Assembly (NCBI RefSeq): GCF_000262045.1
Contig: NZ_AJVF01000013.1
Span: forward strand, 372,001 to 436,000
From: Bacillus siamensis KCTC 13613
GTDB lineage: Bacteria; Bacillota; Bacilli; Bacillales; Bacillaceae
Direction: 5' to 3'
Length of the DNA stretch: 64,000 bases
The position numbers were made by a program, and so were the translations under genes. Position 1 is the first letter of the stretch. Each line of letters opens with the position of its first letter. The notes under the pieces were generated by a model. It was not told where the DNA came from and ran no database searches. It saw nothing but the letters and a program-made list of their open reading frames with translations. This document shows, piece after piece, positions 43,920-54,571 of the stretch.

Positions 43920-43948
43920 CTATTCGTTATATTCTATGTATATCCTCT
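43920..43948 (-). promoter_or_regulatory. Sigma-H-type promoter upstream of ftsA
   Basis: On the minus strand AGAGGATAT is followed after 11 bases by AACGAAT (-10 core 43922–43925). It fits the sigma-H consensus and the known sporulation-induced ftsA promoter of B. subtilis. It lies about 150 bases from the ftsA start. Confidence 0.7.
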
Positions 43949-44066
43949 TTTATATCGCATTTTTTTTATTTTTTTTGGAGATGGCCCACCTTACCGTAAG
44001 ATTTCTTGTCACGGGGTCATCCTGTGCAATCCAGATGCAAATATACCCGCTTTCCATTAGTCTACA

Positions 44067-44270
44067 CTAAGATGAACCTTCAGAAAAGCGATAGATATTG
44101 CCAGAAACATCCGAAAAAAGAAGAAACAGGAGGAAAATTCCAAATGCAATGATCACTGCAGAAGACACGCCCATTGCATTAAGAATTTTCCGCTTGTCCG
44201 GCAGCCGGAATCCCCGGCAAAAAACAAACATAGTCATAACTATTCCGCTATCGGTTATATCGGCTGCCAT
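44067..44270 (-). CDS. Unrecognised small ORF with one membrane segment
   Basis: A possible 67-residue peptide in the 548-base gap between divIB and ftsA (43773–44320). It has a basic stretch (RLPDKRK) followed by a hydrophobic helix (VSSAVIIAFGIFLLFLLF) and a short polar tail, as for a single-pass membrane peptide. I do not recognise it as YlxW, YlxX or Sbp. No good ribosome site precedes the first ATG, nor the internal ones at codons 12 and 33. It may be a remnant, a non-coding stretch, or a small gene with a weak start. Confidence 0.35.
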   Translation of the reverse strand: MAADITDSGIVMTMFVFCRGFRLPDKRKILNAMGVSSAVIIAFGIFLLFLLFSDVSGNIYRFSEGSS

Positions 44271-44302
44271 GCTAATTGTAACAGTCCCTTTTGAATCACC
44301 TT

Positions 44303-44323
44303 AAAATTAGTTCTTTAGAACTA
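44303..44323 (-). terminator. Weak hairpin at the divIB stop codon
   Basis: A 7-base AT-rich stem (44308–44314 with 44317–44323) followed by ATTTT overlaps the divIB stop. It is stable enough only for weak termination. Confidence 0.4.
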
Positions 44324-45112
44324 TTGATCAGTTTCTTTTTTCTTGCCGGATTTACCTTTTTTAAATTCTTCAAAATATGTAGCGACTTCTAAGTGGATAA
44401 TTCCCTTTTTTCCGCCGTCCAGCTGAGAAACGATAGAAGGATAGGTCTTCATCCGGGCGGCAAACGTTTTAATTGAAGCGGTCACCACATATCCGTCGTT
44501 CATATACAGCTTAATCCGGTCCTGATCCATTTTTACCGGAGTGTAGTAGATTTCAGAAATCGACTGCTTTAACGAACCTGAAAGCTTATCAAGCTGATCT
44601 GCCATTTTGACCCGCTTTTTCGCGTTTGTCCAGTCTACCAAAATCGGACCCGCGTCATCGGGCGTGACTTCATTCGGCAGCACGGTGCCGTTCTCCAGCA
44701 CTTCATAATACACATCATTCCGCTGCAGATACGCGATAGTCTTATATTCTTCAATGTGAATTCTGACTTTGTTAGGAAATGCTTTTGAAAGCTCCGCCTT
44801 TTTCACCAGCTTATTCTGCTCAATCTTTTCTTCTGTTTTTTTCTTGTTCAGACTCCAGAACTCGGTCTGTCCGTTATGTATATCAGAAAGCGCGCTGATC
44901 TCTTTTACAGACACGTTTTCGTTTCCGGATACGGTGACAGAAGAGACTTTGCTGATCGGCATCTGCAAATACACGATGATTAAAACCATCATAAAAAAGA
45001 GCACAATGAATGAAATCAGCCGGCGGTTTGCTTTTTGTTTCCGCTGCTCTTTGATTTTCGGAATCCGTTCTTCAATATTTACGATTTTTTCTCTTTCATG
45101 ATTCGGGTTCAC
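44321..45112 (-). CDS. divIB: Cell-division protein DivIB (FtsQ)
   Basis: Bitopic septal protein that forms a complex with FtsL and DivIC. The 263-residue product has a charged cytosolic N-terminus, one membrane helix (about residues 31–50), an extracellular POTRA domain starting near ISKVSSVTVSGNENVS, and the FtsQ/DivIB beta domain. It starts with GTG, with GAGGTGG roughly nine bases upstream. A strong terminator separates it from murB. Confidence 0.95.
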   Translation of the reverse strand: MNPNHEREKIVNIEERIPKIKEQRKQKANRRLISFIVLFFMMVLIIVYLQMPISKVSSVTVSGNENVSVKEISALSDIHNGQTEFWSLNKKKTEEKIEQNKLVKKAELSKAFPNKVRIHIEEYKTIAYLQRNDVYYEVLENGTVLPNEVTPDDAGPILVDWTNAKKRVKMADQLDKLSGSLKQSISEIYYTPVKMDQDRIKLYMNDGYVVTASIKTFAARMKTYPSIVSQLDGGKKGIIHLEVATYFEEFKKGKSGKKKETDQ

Positions 45113-45161
45113 TGCCTGTCCACCTCGCTAAGAATGAAACAGCTTGACATTCGTCTGATTG

Positions 45162-45192
45162 AAAAACAAACGGCATGCTGTGATGCCGTTTG
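45162..45192 (-). terminator. Terminator between murB and divIB
   Basis: A perfect 10-base stem CAAACGGCAT/ATGCCGTTTG (45167–45176 with 45183–45192) is followed by five T on the minus strand, about 50 bases after the murB stop. Confidence 0.85.
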
Positions 45193-45241
45193 ACATTTGT
45201 TAAAAGTATATCACATGAGCTCACGGAAATCAGAGAACCTT

Positions 45242-46153
45242 TTAGCGATTCCCGCCGATGATTTCAACTTCTGTATGCATGTCAACATCATACTGCTCAC
45301 GGATGGTCTTTTTCACATACTCAATCAGGTCAAGGACGTCCTTAGCAGTCGCCCCGCCGGCATTGACGATAAAATTCCCGTGCATTTCGGACACTTTCGC
45401 TCCGCCGATCTGATATCCTTTTAATCCCGCTTTTTCAACGAGGTTTCCGGCATGATCCGGCAGCGGATTTCTGAATATGCTTCCCGCGCAGGGGCTTGAG
45501 TACGGCTGAGTATTTTTTCTGTAATCTTTGTTTTGCTGCATTTGCGCCGTGATGGCTTCCCGTTCCTTTTGCTCAAGCTTTAGAATTGCCTCAAGACACA
45601 CGCCGGGACGTTTTTTCTGCAATACAGACGTTCTGTAGCTGAAGTCCATCTCTTCGTTCGTCAGCCATTCGATCGTGCCGTCTTCAAATAAGATACGGGC
45701 TTTCACAAGAATCTCACTCATATCAGATCCATGCGCCCCCGCATTCATATAGACGGCTCCGCCGATTGATCCCGGAATGCCTGCTGCAAATTCGAGTCCG
45801 GACATTCCTTTTTTACTCATCGAAGTCGCAAGACGGACGACTGAATAACCGCCTCCGACCGTCACCTGATCGCCGTCAATCTCCAAATGATCGAGACCCG
45901 CTCCCAGCTTAATAACAACTCCCCTTATGCCTTCATCAAGCACGAGCAGATTTGAACCGCGGCCGATAACCGTCCATGGCAGGTCATGTTTTTTCACAAT
46001 ATCCATAATATCTTTGACCGCTTCCACACGGTTGGGGATGATTAAAATGTCCGCCGGACCGCCAATTTTCATCGTTGTATGATTCGCGAGCGGTTCTTGT
46101 TCCAGCACTTTGCCGACTTCGCGGTCTCTTAATTCCTGAATTACGTTCTCCAT
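45242..46153 (-). CDS. murB: UDP-N-acetylenolpyruvoylglucosamine reductase MurB
   Basis: FAD enzyme that reduces UDP-GlcNAc-enolpyruvate to UDP-MurNAc. The 303-residue type II MurB has the FAD-binding [15 protein letters not shown] and [14 protein letters not shown] motifs and the catalytic Ser-containing CAGSIFRNP near residue 225. ATG at 46153 has GGAGG five bases before; the longer frame to 46255 runs through the end of murG. Confidence 0.96.
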   Translation of the reverse strand: MENVIQELRDREVGKVLEQEPLANHTTMKIGGPADILIIPNRVEAVKDIMDIVKKHDLPWTVIGRGSNLLVLDEGIRGVVIKLGAGLDHLEIDGDQVTVGGGYSVVRLATSMSKKGMSGLEFAAGIPGSIGGAVYMNAGAHGSDMSEILVKARILFEDGTIEWLTNEEMDFSYRTSVLQKKRPGVCLEAILKLEQKEREAITAQMQQNKDYRKNTQPYSSPCAGSIFRNPLPDHAGNLVEKAGLKGYQIGGAKVSEMHGNFIVNAGGATAKDVLDLIEYVKKTIREQYDVDMHTEVEIIGGNR

Positions 46154-46178
46154 CGTAAACCTCCGCATTCCATTTGCT

Positions 46179-47270
46179 CTATTTTTTAATGTCTTCCATG
46201 ATACTGTACAGTCTGGCTGCCGCATCGGGAACACCGAGTGATTTTGTCCGCTCACTCATGTCTTTTAGCGTTTCGTCATTCATTACGATTTTGTCCAGCG
46301 CAGCGATCAGTTTTTCTCCGCTGAGCTCGGTTTCTTTCAGTACGATTGCAGCGTCATGCTGGCTGAGCGCCTTCGCATTGACTTCCTGGTGATTGGCTGT
46401 CACGTACGGGCTCGGAATGAGCACACTCGGAATGCCGAGTGCGGTGATTTCCGCAATCGTTGTCGCCCCGGCTCTGGCCACAATAACATCGATTGATTTT
46501 AAGTACTCCGGCATTTGGTGCAAAAACGGTTTTGTCACCATATTATCAGCGGCTTTTCCGCCTTTCAGCTCAGCCGTTACCTTCTCATAATGCACTTCCC
46601 CGGTAATATAAAGCACTTGGTAAGGTCTCGTTTTCAATTCTTCCTGCATATCAATAACGGCACGGTTAATAGGAGCCGCACCTCTGCTTCCGCCGAAAAT
46701 GAGCACCGTTTTTTGATCTTCTTTCAGCCCGAATTCAGTTAACGAGCGGCCTGTCTTAATTGAGACGACTTCAGAGGCTCTCGGGTTTCCCGTAAAAACA
46801 ACTTTTTCAGCAGGAAAATGCGATTTTGCCTCTTCAAAGCAAATCGCCACCTTATTAACATATTTCGAGAGAAACTTATTCGTGATGCCCGGAAGGCTGT
46901 TTTGCTCATGAATGATCGTCGGAATTCCCATTTTTGCCGCCGCGTATACAACTGGACCGCATACATAGCCGCCTGTGCCGATAACGGCATCCGGTTTAAA
47001 CTCTTTTAAATACGATTTGCTTTTCTTCACGCCTTTTAAGAAACGCATGACGGTTTTTACATTTTCAAAAGAAAGTTTTCGTTTGAAACCTGTAATTTCA
47101 ATGGCGCGAAACGGAATATTTTCCCTTTCAACAATTTTTTTCTCAAGACCGTTCTCTGTTCCGATATATAAAAATTCCACGTCCGGGTGCCGGCGCTGAA
47201 CTTCTTTAATAAAGGCCAAAGCCGGATAAATATGTCCTCCGGTTCCGCCCCCGCTTACTGCAATACGCAT
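46179..47270 (-). CDS. murG: MurG, lipid II synthase
   Basis: Peripheral membrane glycosyltransferase (GT28) adding GlcNAc to lipid I. The 363-residue protein has the N-terminal [13 protein letters not shown] loop, the middle [13 protein letters not shown] loop, and the donor-site region [18 protein letters not shown] at 47270 follows AAGGGGG at eight bases. The gap to spoVE holds a perfect hairpin. Confidence 0.97.
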   Translation of the reverse strand: MRIAVSGGGTGGHIYPALAFIKEVQRRHPDVEFLYIGTENGLEKKIVERENIPFRAIEITGFKRKLSFENVKTVMRFLKGVKKSKSYLKEFKPDAVIGTGGYVCGPVVYAAAKMGIPTIIHEQNSLPGITNKFLSKYVNKVAICFEEAKSHFPAEKVVFTGNPRASEVVSIKTGRSLTEFGLKEDQKTVLIFGGSRGAAPINRAVIDMQEELKTRPYQVLYITGEVHYEKVTAELKGGKAADNMVTKPFLHQMPEYLKSIDVIVARAGATTIAEITALGIPSVLIPSPYVTANHQEVNAKALSQHDAAIVLKETELSGEKLIAALDKIVMNDETLKDMSERTKSLGVPDAAARLYSIMEDIKK

Positions 47271-47297
47271 TCGTATGTCCCCCTTAATCACATAGCG

Positions 47298-47325
47298 ATA
47301 ACCCTGTTTTTTAGGACAGGGTTAT
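47298..47325 (-). repeat. Perfect 10-bp hairpin between spoVE and murG
   Basis: ATAACCCTGT (47298–47307) and its inverse (47316–47325) enclose an 8-base loop. No T run follows on the minus strand, so a processing site, mRNA stabiliser or protein site is as likely as a terminator. Confidence 0.5.
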
Positions 47326-47386
47326 TGATGTTGTCTGTTTTTTTATAAATGACGAATATATCATGAGTGATGAGGCAAGATACAGA

Positions 47387-48487
47387 TCAATACCTCGAGT
47401 ACCGGCTGACATTTAAAAGCACGCCGACCGCTGCAAGCATCAGCGTCAATGATGACCCTCCGTAGCTTAAAAACGGCAGCGTAATTCCTGTTACCGGGAT
47501 CAGCCCCGTCACAACACCGATATTAATCATGACTTGAATAGCAATCATAGAAATAATGCCGATGGCGACAAAGCTTCCGTATAAATCCGGAGCGCCGAGC
47601 GCAATCCTGACGCCCCGCCATAATAAAATACTGAACAGCAGCAATATGAGCGATCCGCCGATAAAGCCGAGTTCCTCAGATAAGATAGCAAAAATGAAAT
47701 CGGTTTGCGGCTCCGGCAGGTAAAAAAACTTTTGCCGGCTTTGGCCGAGCCCCATTCCGAACAGACCGCCCGGACCTACGGCATAGAGCGACTGAATGAT
47801 CTGAAATCCGCTTCCAAGCGGGTCCTCCCACGGGTTTAAGTAGGAGGTGATCCGTTTAATCCGATAAGGAGCGGACAGAACAAGCGCCGCAAATCCGCTT
47901 AAACCGATGAGTCCGAGAAACGCGAAATGAGCGATTCGCGCACCGGAAACAAATATCATCACGATGCACGTGCCCACCATCACCGTCCCCGTTCCAAGGT
48001 CGGGCTGGCACATGATAATAATAAATGCAGAAAACACGATTCCGAGCGCGGGAACGAATCCGCGTCTGAATGACGTAATGTTCTTCTGTTTTTCAGAAAG
48101 AAATTTAGCCAGAAACGCAATCATCGCGAGTTTCATAAACTCCGAAGGCTGAATGCTGAACGCGCCCACTCCGATCCAGCTTCTTGAACCGTTCCGCACC
48201 ATTCCGACTCCCGGAATCAGTACAAGCACAAGCAGGAAAAAACAAATGATCAGAAGCAGCTTCGACCATGTGCGCCATGTCCAATAATCCACATTCATAA
48301 TGAAAAACATGGCAATGACGCCGATTCCCGCAAACAGCAGCTGCCGTTTCGCAAAGAAAAACGAGTCGTCAAATTTATAATCCGCCCAAACCGCACTTGC
48401 ACTGTAAACCATAATTAATCCTATTGTTAAAAGCAATAACGTAATGATAACTAATAACAAATCAGGCGCTGTTTTTTTAGTAGTCAA
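47387..48487 (-). CDS. spoVE: SEDS glycosyltransferase SpoVE (spore cortex)
   Basis: Polytopic peptidoglycan polymerase that works with SpoVD to make spore cortex. The 366-residue FtsW/RodA-family protein has ten hydrophobic segments and the family motifs RRSWIGVG-like (NGSRSWIGVGAFSIQPSEFMK) and the C-terminal PFLSYGGSS. I choose the TTG at 48487 with GGGGTG eight bases upstream, matching the length I remember for B. subtilis; an ATG seven codons earlier overlaps that ribosome site. Confidence 0.93.
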   Translation of the reverse strand: MTTKKTAPDLLLVIITLLLLTIGLIMVYSASAVWADYKFDDSFFFAKRQLLFAGIGVIAMFFIMNVDYWTWRTWSKLLLIICFFLLVLVLIPGVGMVRNGSRSWIGVGAFSIQPSEFMKLAMIAFLAKFLSEKQKNITSFRRGFVPALGIVFSAFIIIMCQPDLGTGTVMVGTCIVMIFVSGARIAHFAFLGLIGLSGFAALVLSAPYRIKRITSYLNPWEDPLGSGFQIIQSLYAVGPGGLFGMGLGQSRQKFFYLPEPQTDFIFAILSEELGFIGGSLILLLFSILLWRGVRIALGAPDLYGSFVAIGIISMIAIQVMINIGVVTGLIPVTGITLPFLSYGGSSLTLMLAAVGVLLNVSRYSRY

Positions 48488-48545
48488 AGCAATCGACACC
48501 CCAAGCATAAGTCATTTAGGGCTGCCGATGAACAGAGACAAGCCC

Positions 48546-49901
48546 TTACTTAAGCATATGCACGGCATCTATAAACATGTCACCGCGTTCTTCAAATGTT
48601 TTGAACTGATCCCAGCTTGCACACGCAGGTGACAAGAGGATGACGTCTCCTTCATTTGAGAGCGCAAACGCCGCAGATACTGCTTGTTCAACATTATCGA
48701 CACGTTTGACATGTTGTATTCCCAGCTCATTGCCCAGTTTTTCTATCTTCGGCGCCGTCTGGCCGAACGTAAGGACCGCTTTGACATTGTCCATATACGG
48801 TTTCAGATCGTCAAAGCCGTTGCCGCGGTCAAGTCCGCCTGCAAGCAGTATAACCGGAGCTTTGAACGCGGAGAGCGCTTTGCTTGTGGCCAAAATATTC
48901 GTCGCTTTGCTGTCATTATAAAATTTACGATTCTGAATCGCAGTCACATACTGCAAACGGTGTTTAACACCGGTAAAGCTTGTCAGCACCTTCTGAATCG
49001 CTTTATTGGATGCGCCCGCCGTTTTTGCAGCGGCTACAGCAGCTAGAATATTTTCTAAATTGTGCGCGCCCGGCAATACGATGTCATCAACAGGCAGAAT
49101 CGCTTCATCGCCGAACATCAGCATTCCGTCTTTAATGAATGCGCCGCCGGACAGTTCCTGATGAACTGAAAACGGAACGGTGCCGGCTTTTCCGCCTTCA
49201 GCAAGCCGCACGACTGTTTCATCGCTTTGGTTTACGATGGCCGTATCGCTCTCAAGCTGATGCAGATACACCTTCTGCTTGGCTTTTTCGTAATTTTCAC
49301 GGCTGTGGTGATAATCCAAATGAGCGTCAAATACATTTAAAATCAGGCCGATTTCAGGTCTGAACGCATGAGTCCCCATCAGCTGAAACGAAGAAAGCTC
49401 CGTGACGATCCATTCATCACCGTCAGCACGATAAGCCACTTCACTGGCGACAGTGCCGATATTCCCCGCGATCAGCGCCTTTATCGAGTCAGCCTTCAGC
49501 ATTTCGTAGACCAGGGTCGTCGTTGTCGTTTTCCCATTCGAGCCTGTAATGCCGATGAATTTTGCATTGGTGATATAATACGCAAGCTCGATTTCCGTCC
49601 AAACCGGGATGCCTCTTCTTTGCGCTTCCTCCACCATAATATTTTCATACGGGATTCCGGGATTTTTGATCAGAATGGTTATATCATGCTGATCAAAAAG
49701 TGATGTCGGATGTTCACCGCAGATAACCTCAATTCCTCTTTCTGAAAGCCTTTGGGCAGGTTCGTTTTCTTCAAAGGCTTTTTGATCATTTACGACGACG
49801 TTAATGCCTTTTTCATGAAGAATTGACGCAGCCGCATATCCGCTTTTCGCCAGTCCGAGGACCAGAAAGTTTTGTTTTTGCAAAAAAAGTTCGTTTTCCA
49901 C
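48546..49901 (-). CDS. murD: UDP-MurNAc-L-alanine:D-glutamate ligase MurD
   Basis: Cytosolic Mur ligase adding D-Glu. The 451-residue protein has the N-terminal UDP-binding fold, the ATP loop [12 protein letters not shown], the DAHLDYHHS motif and the C-terminal domain motif [11 protein letters not shown]. It starts with GTG and GAGGTGTGG upstream, immediately after the mraY stop (one base apart in register). Confidence 0.97.
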   Translation of the reverse strand: MENELFLQKQNFLVLGLAKSGYAAASILHEKGINVVVNDQKAFEENEPAQRLSERGIEVICGEHPTSLFDQHDITILIKNPGIPYENIMVEEAQRRGIPVWTEIELAYYITNAKFIGITGSNGKTTTTTLVYEMLKADSIKALIAGNIGTVASEVAYRADGDEWIVTELSSFQLMGTHAFRPEIGLILNVFDAHLDYHHSRENYEKAKQKVYLHQLESDTAIVNQSDETVVRLAEGGKAGTVPFSVHQELSGGAFIKDGMLMFGDEAILPVDDIVLPGAHNLENILAAVAAAKTAGASNKAIQKVLTSFTGVKHRLQYVTAIQNRKFYNDSKATNILATSKALSAFKAPVILLAGGLDRGNGFDDLKPYMDNVKAVLTFGQTAPKIEKLGNELGIQHVKRVDNVEQAVSAAFALSNEGDVILLSPACASWDQFKTFEERGDMFIDAVHMLK

Positions 49902-50876
49902 TTATAACCACACCTCGATGTAAATTCCTAAAACGGCAAGCAGCAGTCCAGCAGTCCAGAATGTGACGACAACTCTCCATTCAGACCATCCGACCAATTC
50001 GTAATGGTGGTGAAGCGGACTCATTTTAAAGATTCGTTTTCCTGTCGTTTTAAAGCTGATGACTTGTAAGATAACAGATAAGGTCTCAATCACAAAAACT
50101 CCGCCGATAATGACGAGCAGAATTTCAAGCTTCGTCAGAATGGCAACGGTCACGATCGCTCCTCCAAGCGCAAGCGACCCGGTATCCCCCATAAATACTT
50201 TGGCGGGATGGGCGTTGAATACAAGAAAACCGAGAACGGCGCCGACAACGGCAACCGAGAAAATCGCAACGTCATATTGTGACTGGTTCCACGCAAGGAT
50301 CGCGAAAGCGCCGAATGCAATAGCAGCAGTACCGGACAAGAGACCGTCCAGACCGTCTGTCAGGTTGACGGCGTTTGAACCTCCGACAAGCATAAAGAGA
50401 ACGAGGATAAAGTATCCCCAGCCGAGATCGATTGACAGATGTGTTCCCGGCACCCTGATGCCGGTTGAAAAATGGCAGTAATGATATACTCCGTAGAATA
50501 CAATGGCGATAATGATCTGGCCGATCAATTTCTGCTTCGACGTTAATCCGAGATTCCGTTTCATCACCACTTTAATATAATCATCCAAAAAGCCGAGCAG
50601 GCCGTATCCGATCGTGACAAACAGCAGAAGAAACATTTCCGCGCTCAAATGCGAAAATTTCTGCGTCATGACAATCGCCGTAATGGCGATGGATACGATA
50701 ATCATGACCCCGCCCATCGTCGGCGTCCCTGATTTTTTCATATGTGATTTCGGCCCTTCTTCCCTGATGCTCTGGCCGAATTTTAAACGTCTTAAAAACG
50801 GGATAAGAATCGGAGATATCAGAACACTGATTAAAAATCCCATTATTATTGTAAATAAAATCACTTGCTCAAGCAT
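49902..50876 (-). CDS. mraY: Phospho-MurNAc-pentapeptide transferase MraY
   Basis: Integral membrane enzyme forming lipid I on undecaprenyl phosphate. The 324-residue protein has about ten membrane helices, the aspartate pair in LGFLDDYIK, the NLTDGLDGL motif and the [11 protein letters not shown] histidine cluster. GGAGGAG precedes the ATG. The 107-base gap to murE is AT-rich with no clear hairpin. Confidence 0.97.
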   Translation of the reverse strand: MLEQVILFTIIMGFLISVLISPILIPFLRRLKFGQSIREEGPKSHMKKSGTPTMGGVMIIVSIAITAIVMTQKFSHLSAEMFLLLFVTIGYGLLGFLDDYIKVVMKRNLGLTSKQKLIGQIIIAIVFYGVYHYCHFSTGIRVPGTHLSIDLGWGYFILVLFMLVGGSNAVNLTDGLDGLLSGTAAIAFGAFAILAWNQSQYDVAIFSVAVVGAVLGFLVFNAHPAKVFMGDTGSLALGGAIVTVAILTKLEILLVIIGGVFVIETLSVILQVISFKTTGKRIFKMSPLHHHYELVGWSEWRVVVTFWTAGLLLAVLGIYIEVWL

Positions 50877-50983
50877 TGCTCTTTTCTCCTCCCGTTTCGT
50901 TCAAACGACATACGTATTTATCATATTCACATTGTTTCCCCGTAATTCTTTTCATTTCCCTCATTCTAACACTCTTTCCTGTT

Positions 50984-52456
50984 TTACTTTTTATTCAGCT
51001 CAACGATAGCTCTTCCCGCTACTTCGGCGTCATCAAAGTCGAATGTTTCATTGCCGATCTGCTGATAGGTTTCATGCCCTTTTCCGGCAATCAGGACCAC
51101 ATCACCCTTTTTTGCGTTGGCAATGGCAAAAAAGATGGCCTGCTCGCGGTTGGCGATACTGTGATAGTAAGTTCCTTCTACTCCTCTTTCCATATCTCTT
51201 AATATGGCCAGCGGGTCCTCGCTTCTAGGGTTATCTGAGGTAAAGATCGGTTCGTCGGCGATCCGCACCGCAATTTCCGCCATTTTCGGGCGTTTTGTTT
51301 TGTCCCGGTCACCGCCGCAGCCTACGACGACGAAAAGCTTGCCTTCTGTCATGTCTTTGCATGTATTCAGGACGTTTTCCAGACTGTCAGGCGTGTGCGC
51401 GTAATCGACGACGACAGGAAACGGCTGATTGTGATTCACCAGTTCAAACCGGCCCCTGACACCTTGCAGCTCTTCAAGAGCGCTTGTGATCGTATCGAAC
51501 GGGAGACCCGCTGCGATCGCTGTCGCCGCTGCAGCCAGTACGTTATACACGTTGAACCGGCCGACGAGTGAAACCGTGATCTGCTTTGTTCCTTTTGGCG
51601 TAACGAGTTCAAAGCTTGTGCCTTGCGCAGAGATCTCAATTTGTTTCGCCATGACATCGGCATCATTTTCGATTCCGTATGTAAGGATGTGCGCCGCCGT
51701 CACTCTTTCAAAATAAGCGCTGGCTTTGTCATCTGCGTTTAAAACGGCCCGCTTCGGCTTTTCATGGTTGAAAGAGCCGCCCAGCTGCGAAAACAGGAGG
51801 CTTTTAGCCTGTCTGTAGTCTTCCATCGTCTTGTGATAGTCTAAATGGTCCTGCGTCAGATTCGTGAACACGGCGATATCATAATCGCAGCCGTGAACCC
51901 TGCCGAGTGACAGAGCGTGAGAAGATACTTCCATAATAGCTGTATCAACATGCTCGTCATTCATTTTCTTGAACGTTTTTTGCAGTGTGACGCTTTCGGG
52001 TGTTGTATTTTTGACCGGGAATGTCTCATCACCGATTTTAATGTACATCGTTCCGATTAAACCGGTCTGTCTTCCCGCTTTTTTGAAAATCTCATCCACC
52101 ATATGCGTCGTTGATGTCTTGCCGTTTGTGCCGGTGATGCCGATAAGCTGAAGTTTCTTTGTCGGCTGCCCGTAAAACGCGTCAGAAAGAACGCTGAGCG
52201 CCCGCTGTGACCGGCGGACGATAATGACAGGAATATCGACGTCAAGCTCTTTCTCGGCGACGATGGCAGCTGCGCCGTTTTCTGCGGCTTTTTGGGCGAA
52301 ATCATGTCCGTCCACCGTATACCCTTTTATACACACAAAAAGACTCCCTTTTCTCACTTCCCTGGAGTCCATCTCAATTGAAGTTATATCAGGGTCATGA
52401 AAGTCATTTTGAACAGGTTCGGCCATTAAATATGTAAGCAGCTTTGTAAGTTTCAT
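50984..52456 (-). CDS. murE: UDP-MurNAc-tripeptide synthetase MurE, meso-diaminopimelate type
   Basis: Adds meso-diaminopimelate to UDP-MurNAc-L-Ala-D-Glu. The 490-residue ligase has the ATP loop [12 protein letters not shown] and the motif [10 protein letters not shown], whose DNPR marks the meso-DAP rather than lysine enzyme. ATG at 52456 has GAGAGG nine bases upstream, and the longer frame by ten codons lacks one. The murE–spoVD gap is about 195 bases; apart from the spoVD terminator I found no convincing promoter there. Confidence 0.96.
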   Translation of the reverse strand: MKLTKLLTYLMAEPVQNDFHDPDITSIEMDSREVRKGSLFVCIKGYTVDGHDFAQKAAENGAAAIVAEKELDVDIPVIIVRRSQRALSVLSDAFYGQPTKKLQLIGITGTNGKTSTTHMVDEIFKKAGRQTGLIGTMYIKIGDETFPVKNTTPESVTLQKTFKKMNDEHVDTAIMEVSSHALSLGRVHGCDYDIAVFTNLTQDHLDYHKTMEDYRQAKSLLFSQLGGSFNHEKPKRAVLNADDKASAYFERVTAAHILTYGIENDADVMAKQIEISAQGTSFELVTPKGTKQITVSLVGRFNVYNVLAAAATAIAAGLPFDTITSALEELQGVRGRFELVNHNQPFPVVVDYAHTPDSLENVLNTCKDMTEGKLFVVVGCGGDRDKTKRPKMAEIAVRIADEPIFTSDNPRSEDPLAILRDMERGVEGTYYHSIANREQAIFFAIANAKKGDVVLIAGKGHETYQQIGNETFDFDDAEVAGRAIVELNKK

Positions 52457-52612
52457 TGTATCAAACCTCTCAGAAATTCTATTCATTCTTTTATCATGAT
52501 AATTGTTTATAAAAGTCAGAATGGCTTTTAAACATACAGTTCATATTTTAGCGTAAATAAAAGGATACATCCAGTTAATCTTAAAAGTTATCTTCTTTTT
52601 TTCTCTTTATGA

Positions 52613-52645
52613 TAAAAGGCAGCCGAAAACAATCGGCTGCCTCAA
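52613..52645 (-). terminator. Terminator of spoVD
   Basis: A perfect 9-base GC-rich stem (52618–52626 with 52633–52641) followed by TTTTAT lies just after the spoVD stop. Confidence 0.9.
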
Positions 52646-52651
52646 AAAGAC

Positions 52652-54571
52652 TCATTCTTCACTCAAGTAAACACGGATCTTCGAGCCTTCTTTTACTTTC
52701 GTTCCGGCTGCAGGTGATTGTTTCACAATTTTGCTTCCTTTTCCTGAGGAGTCTATATTTAAATTGACAAGCAGCGACTCAAGATCAGAGACAGACATCC
52801 CTACAACATTCGGAACCTCTATTGTTTTTGTGTCGTTCCATTGATATTTTTTCTCGATTTGATTTTTTCGCGGTTTGACGCCGAGCTCCGGCAGACTGTC
52901 TCTCATAATATTTCCGACAATCGGCGCGGCGACGGTTCCCCCGAATTGAATCGTGCCTTTCGGATTATCAACCGCGACATATACGACAAGGCTCGGGTCA
53001 TCAGCCGGCGCAAAACCGATAAAGGAGACGATATGATTGTTTTCGAGATATTTGCCGTCTTTGACCTTTTGCGCCGTTCCTGTTTTTCCGCCGACGCGAT
53101 ATCCTTCTACAAAGGCATTCCGCCCCGTTCCTTGCGCGACGACGCTTTCTAAAGCGTATCTGATCTGCTTTGACGTTTCCTGGGAAATAACTTGTCTTTT
53201 CGCAATCGGCGATTGTTTCTTAACGGTTTTTTTCGTAACGGGATCAACCCACTCTTTGGCGATAAACGGAGTATAAAGCGTTCCGCCGTTTATTGCTGCG
53301 GATACTGCTGCCACCTGCTGAATCGGCGTGACGGAAACCCCTTGTCCGAAAGCGGTTGTCGCCTGTTCGACCGGGCCGACTCTGTCAAGCGGAAATAAGA
53401 TTCCCGTTCCTTCCCCCTGCAGATCGATGCCTGTTTTCTTTCCAAATCCGAAGTCCTTAATATATTGAAACAGCTTTTGTTTTCCGAGCCGTTCCCCAAG
53501 CTGTACAAACCCAGGGTTGCAGGAATTTTGAACGACTTCAAGGTAAGACTGCGAACCGTGGCCGCCCTTTTTCCAGCATCTGAGGCGGGCGCCGTCCACC
53601 TCGGCAAATCCTTTGTCATAAAAGTGATCTCTTTGCAAGTTTACTTTTTGCTCTTGGAGCGCCGCCGCAAGCGTAATAATCTTAAAGGTCGAACCTGGTT
53701 CATACGTGCTCCATACCGGCAGATTCCGGTTGTAAACGGACGGATCCACTGATTGATAGTCAGCCGGATCAAAATCAGGACGGCTTGACATTCCCAGCAC
53801 TTCTCCGTTTTTCGGATTCATTGCGACCGCAATCATTCCGTCCGGGTTGTATTTCGCTGCTGCATTGTCGAGCTCTCGTTCTATAATCGTCTGAACCTTA
53901 GCATCAATCGTCAATTTCATATCAAGTCCGTCTTTCGGAGGGGTGTAATCATCCGCTTCATCAGGCATTTTCTTCCCCTTGGCATCCGTATAAAATTTCA
54001 CGGAGCCCTTTACACCTTTTAAGTCATCATCATAATAAGCCTCCAGTCCGAGAAGGCCCTGGTTATCAATACCGGCAAAACCGAGAACATGGGACAAAAA
54101 GCTTCCGTACGGATAATGACGGATGCTGTCTTCAGCTACATAAACCCCTTTTAAATCGAGCGCTTTGATTTCTTTCGCTTTTTTATTTGAAATTTTCCGG
54201 CCCTCGGGTGAGATTTTTTCTATGGAAGTTTTCTTTGTAATGTGTTTATAGACCTTCTCTTCCGACATATTTAAAACTGACGCGAGAAGCTTGCCCGTTT
54301 TTATGGGATTTTGAATCTGGCGCGGTACGACAAAGACGGTCGGCGCGCTTTTATTAGTAGCCAGCTTCACGCCGTTCCGGTCAAGGATCTCTCCCCGCTC
54401 AGGCTCAAACGGCAAATTCCGGCTCCAGGAATCCTTAGCCAGCGAAGTCAGCTTTTCCCCCATTACAAATTGGACATAGCCTAATCTGCTGTCAATGATC
54501 AAAAAAATGATCACGCCAAAAAGCAAAACCAGTAATAAACGTTTTCGAACCGTTACATTTGAAACGCGCAA
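52652..54571 (-). CDS. spoVD: Sporulation class B penicillin-binding protein SpoVD
   Basis: Transpeptidase for spore cortex peptidoglycan, partner of SpoVE. It has an N-terminal membrane anchor, a pedestal domain, a transpeptidase domain with STFK serine (Ser294 counting from the chosen start), SCN and KTGTAQ motifs, and one C-terminal PASTA domain. I choose the TTG at 54571: AAGGAG lies eleven bases upstream of it, whereas the GTG four codons earlier is fused directly to that ribosome site. Ser294 is also the number I recall for the B. subtilis enzyme. Confidence 0.93.
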   Translation of the reverse strand: MRVSNVTVRKRLLLVLLFGVIIFLIIDSRLGYVQFVMGEKLTSLAKDSWSRNLPFEPERGEILDRNGVKLATNKSAPTVFVVPRQIQNPIKTGKLLASVLNMSEEKVYKHITKKTSIEKISPEGRKISNKKAKEIKALDLKGVYVAEDSIRHYPYGSFLSHVLGFAGIDNQGLLGLEAYYDDDLKGVKGSVKFYTDAKGKKMPDEADDYTPPKDGLDMKLTIDAKVQTIIERELDNAAAKYNPDGMIAVAMNPKNGEVLGMSSRPDFDPADYQSVDPSVYNRNLPVWSTYEPGSTFKIITLAAALQEQKVNLQRDHFYDKGFAEVDGARLRCWKKGGHGSQSYLEVVQNSCNPGFVQLGERLGKQKLFQYIKDFGFGKKTGIDLQGEGTGILFPLDRVGPVEQATTAFGQGVSVTPIQQVAAVSAAINGGTLYTPFIAKEWVDPVTKKTVKKQSPIAKRQVISQETSKQIRYALESVVAQGTGRNAFVEGYRVGGKTGTAQKVKDGKYLENNHIVSFIGFAPADDPSLVVYVAVDNPKGTIQFGGTVAAPIVGNIMRDSLPELGVKPRKNQIEKKYQWNDTKTIEVPNVVGMSVSDLESLLVNLNIDSSGKGSKIVKQSPAAGTKVKEGSKIRVYLSEE

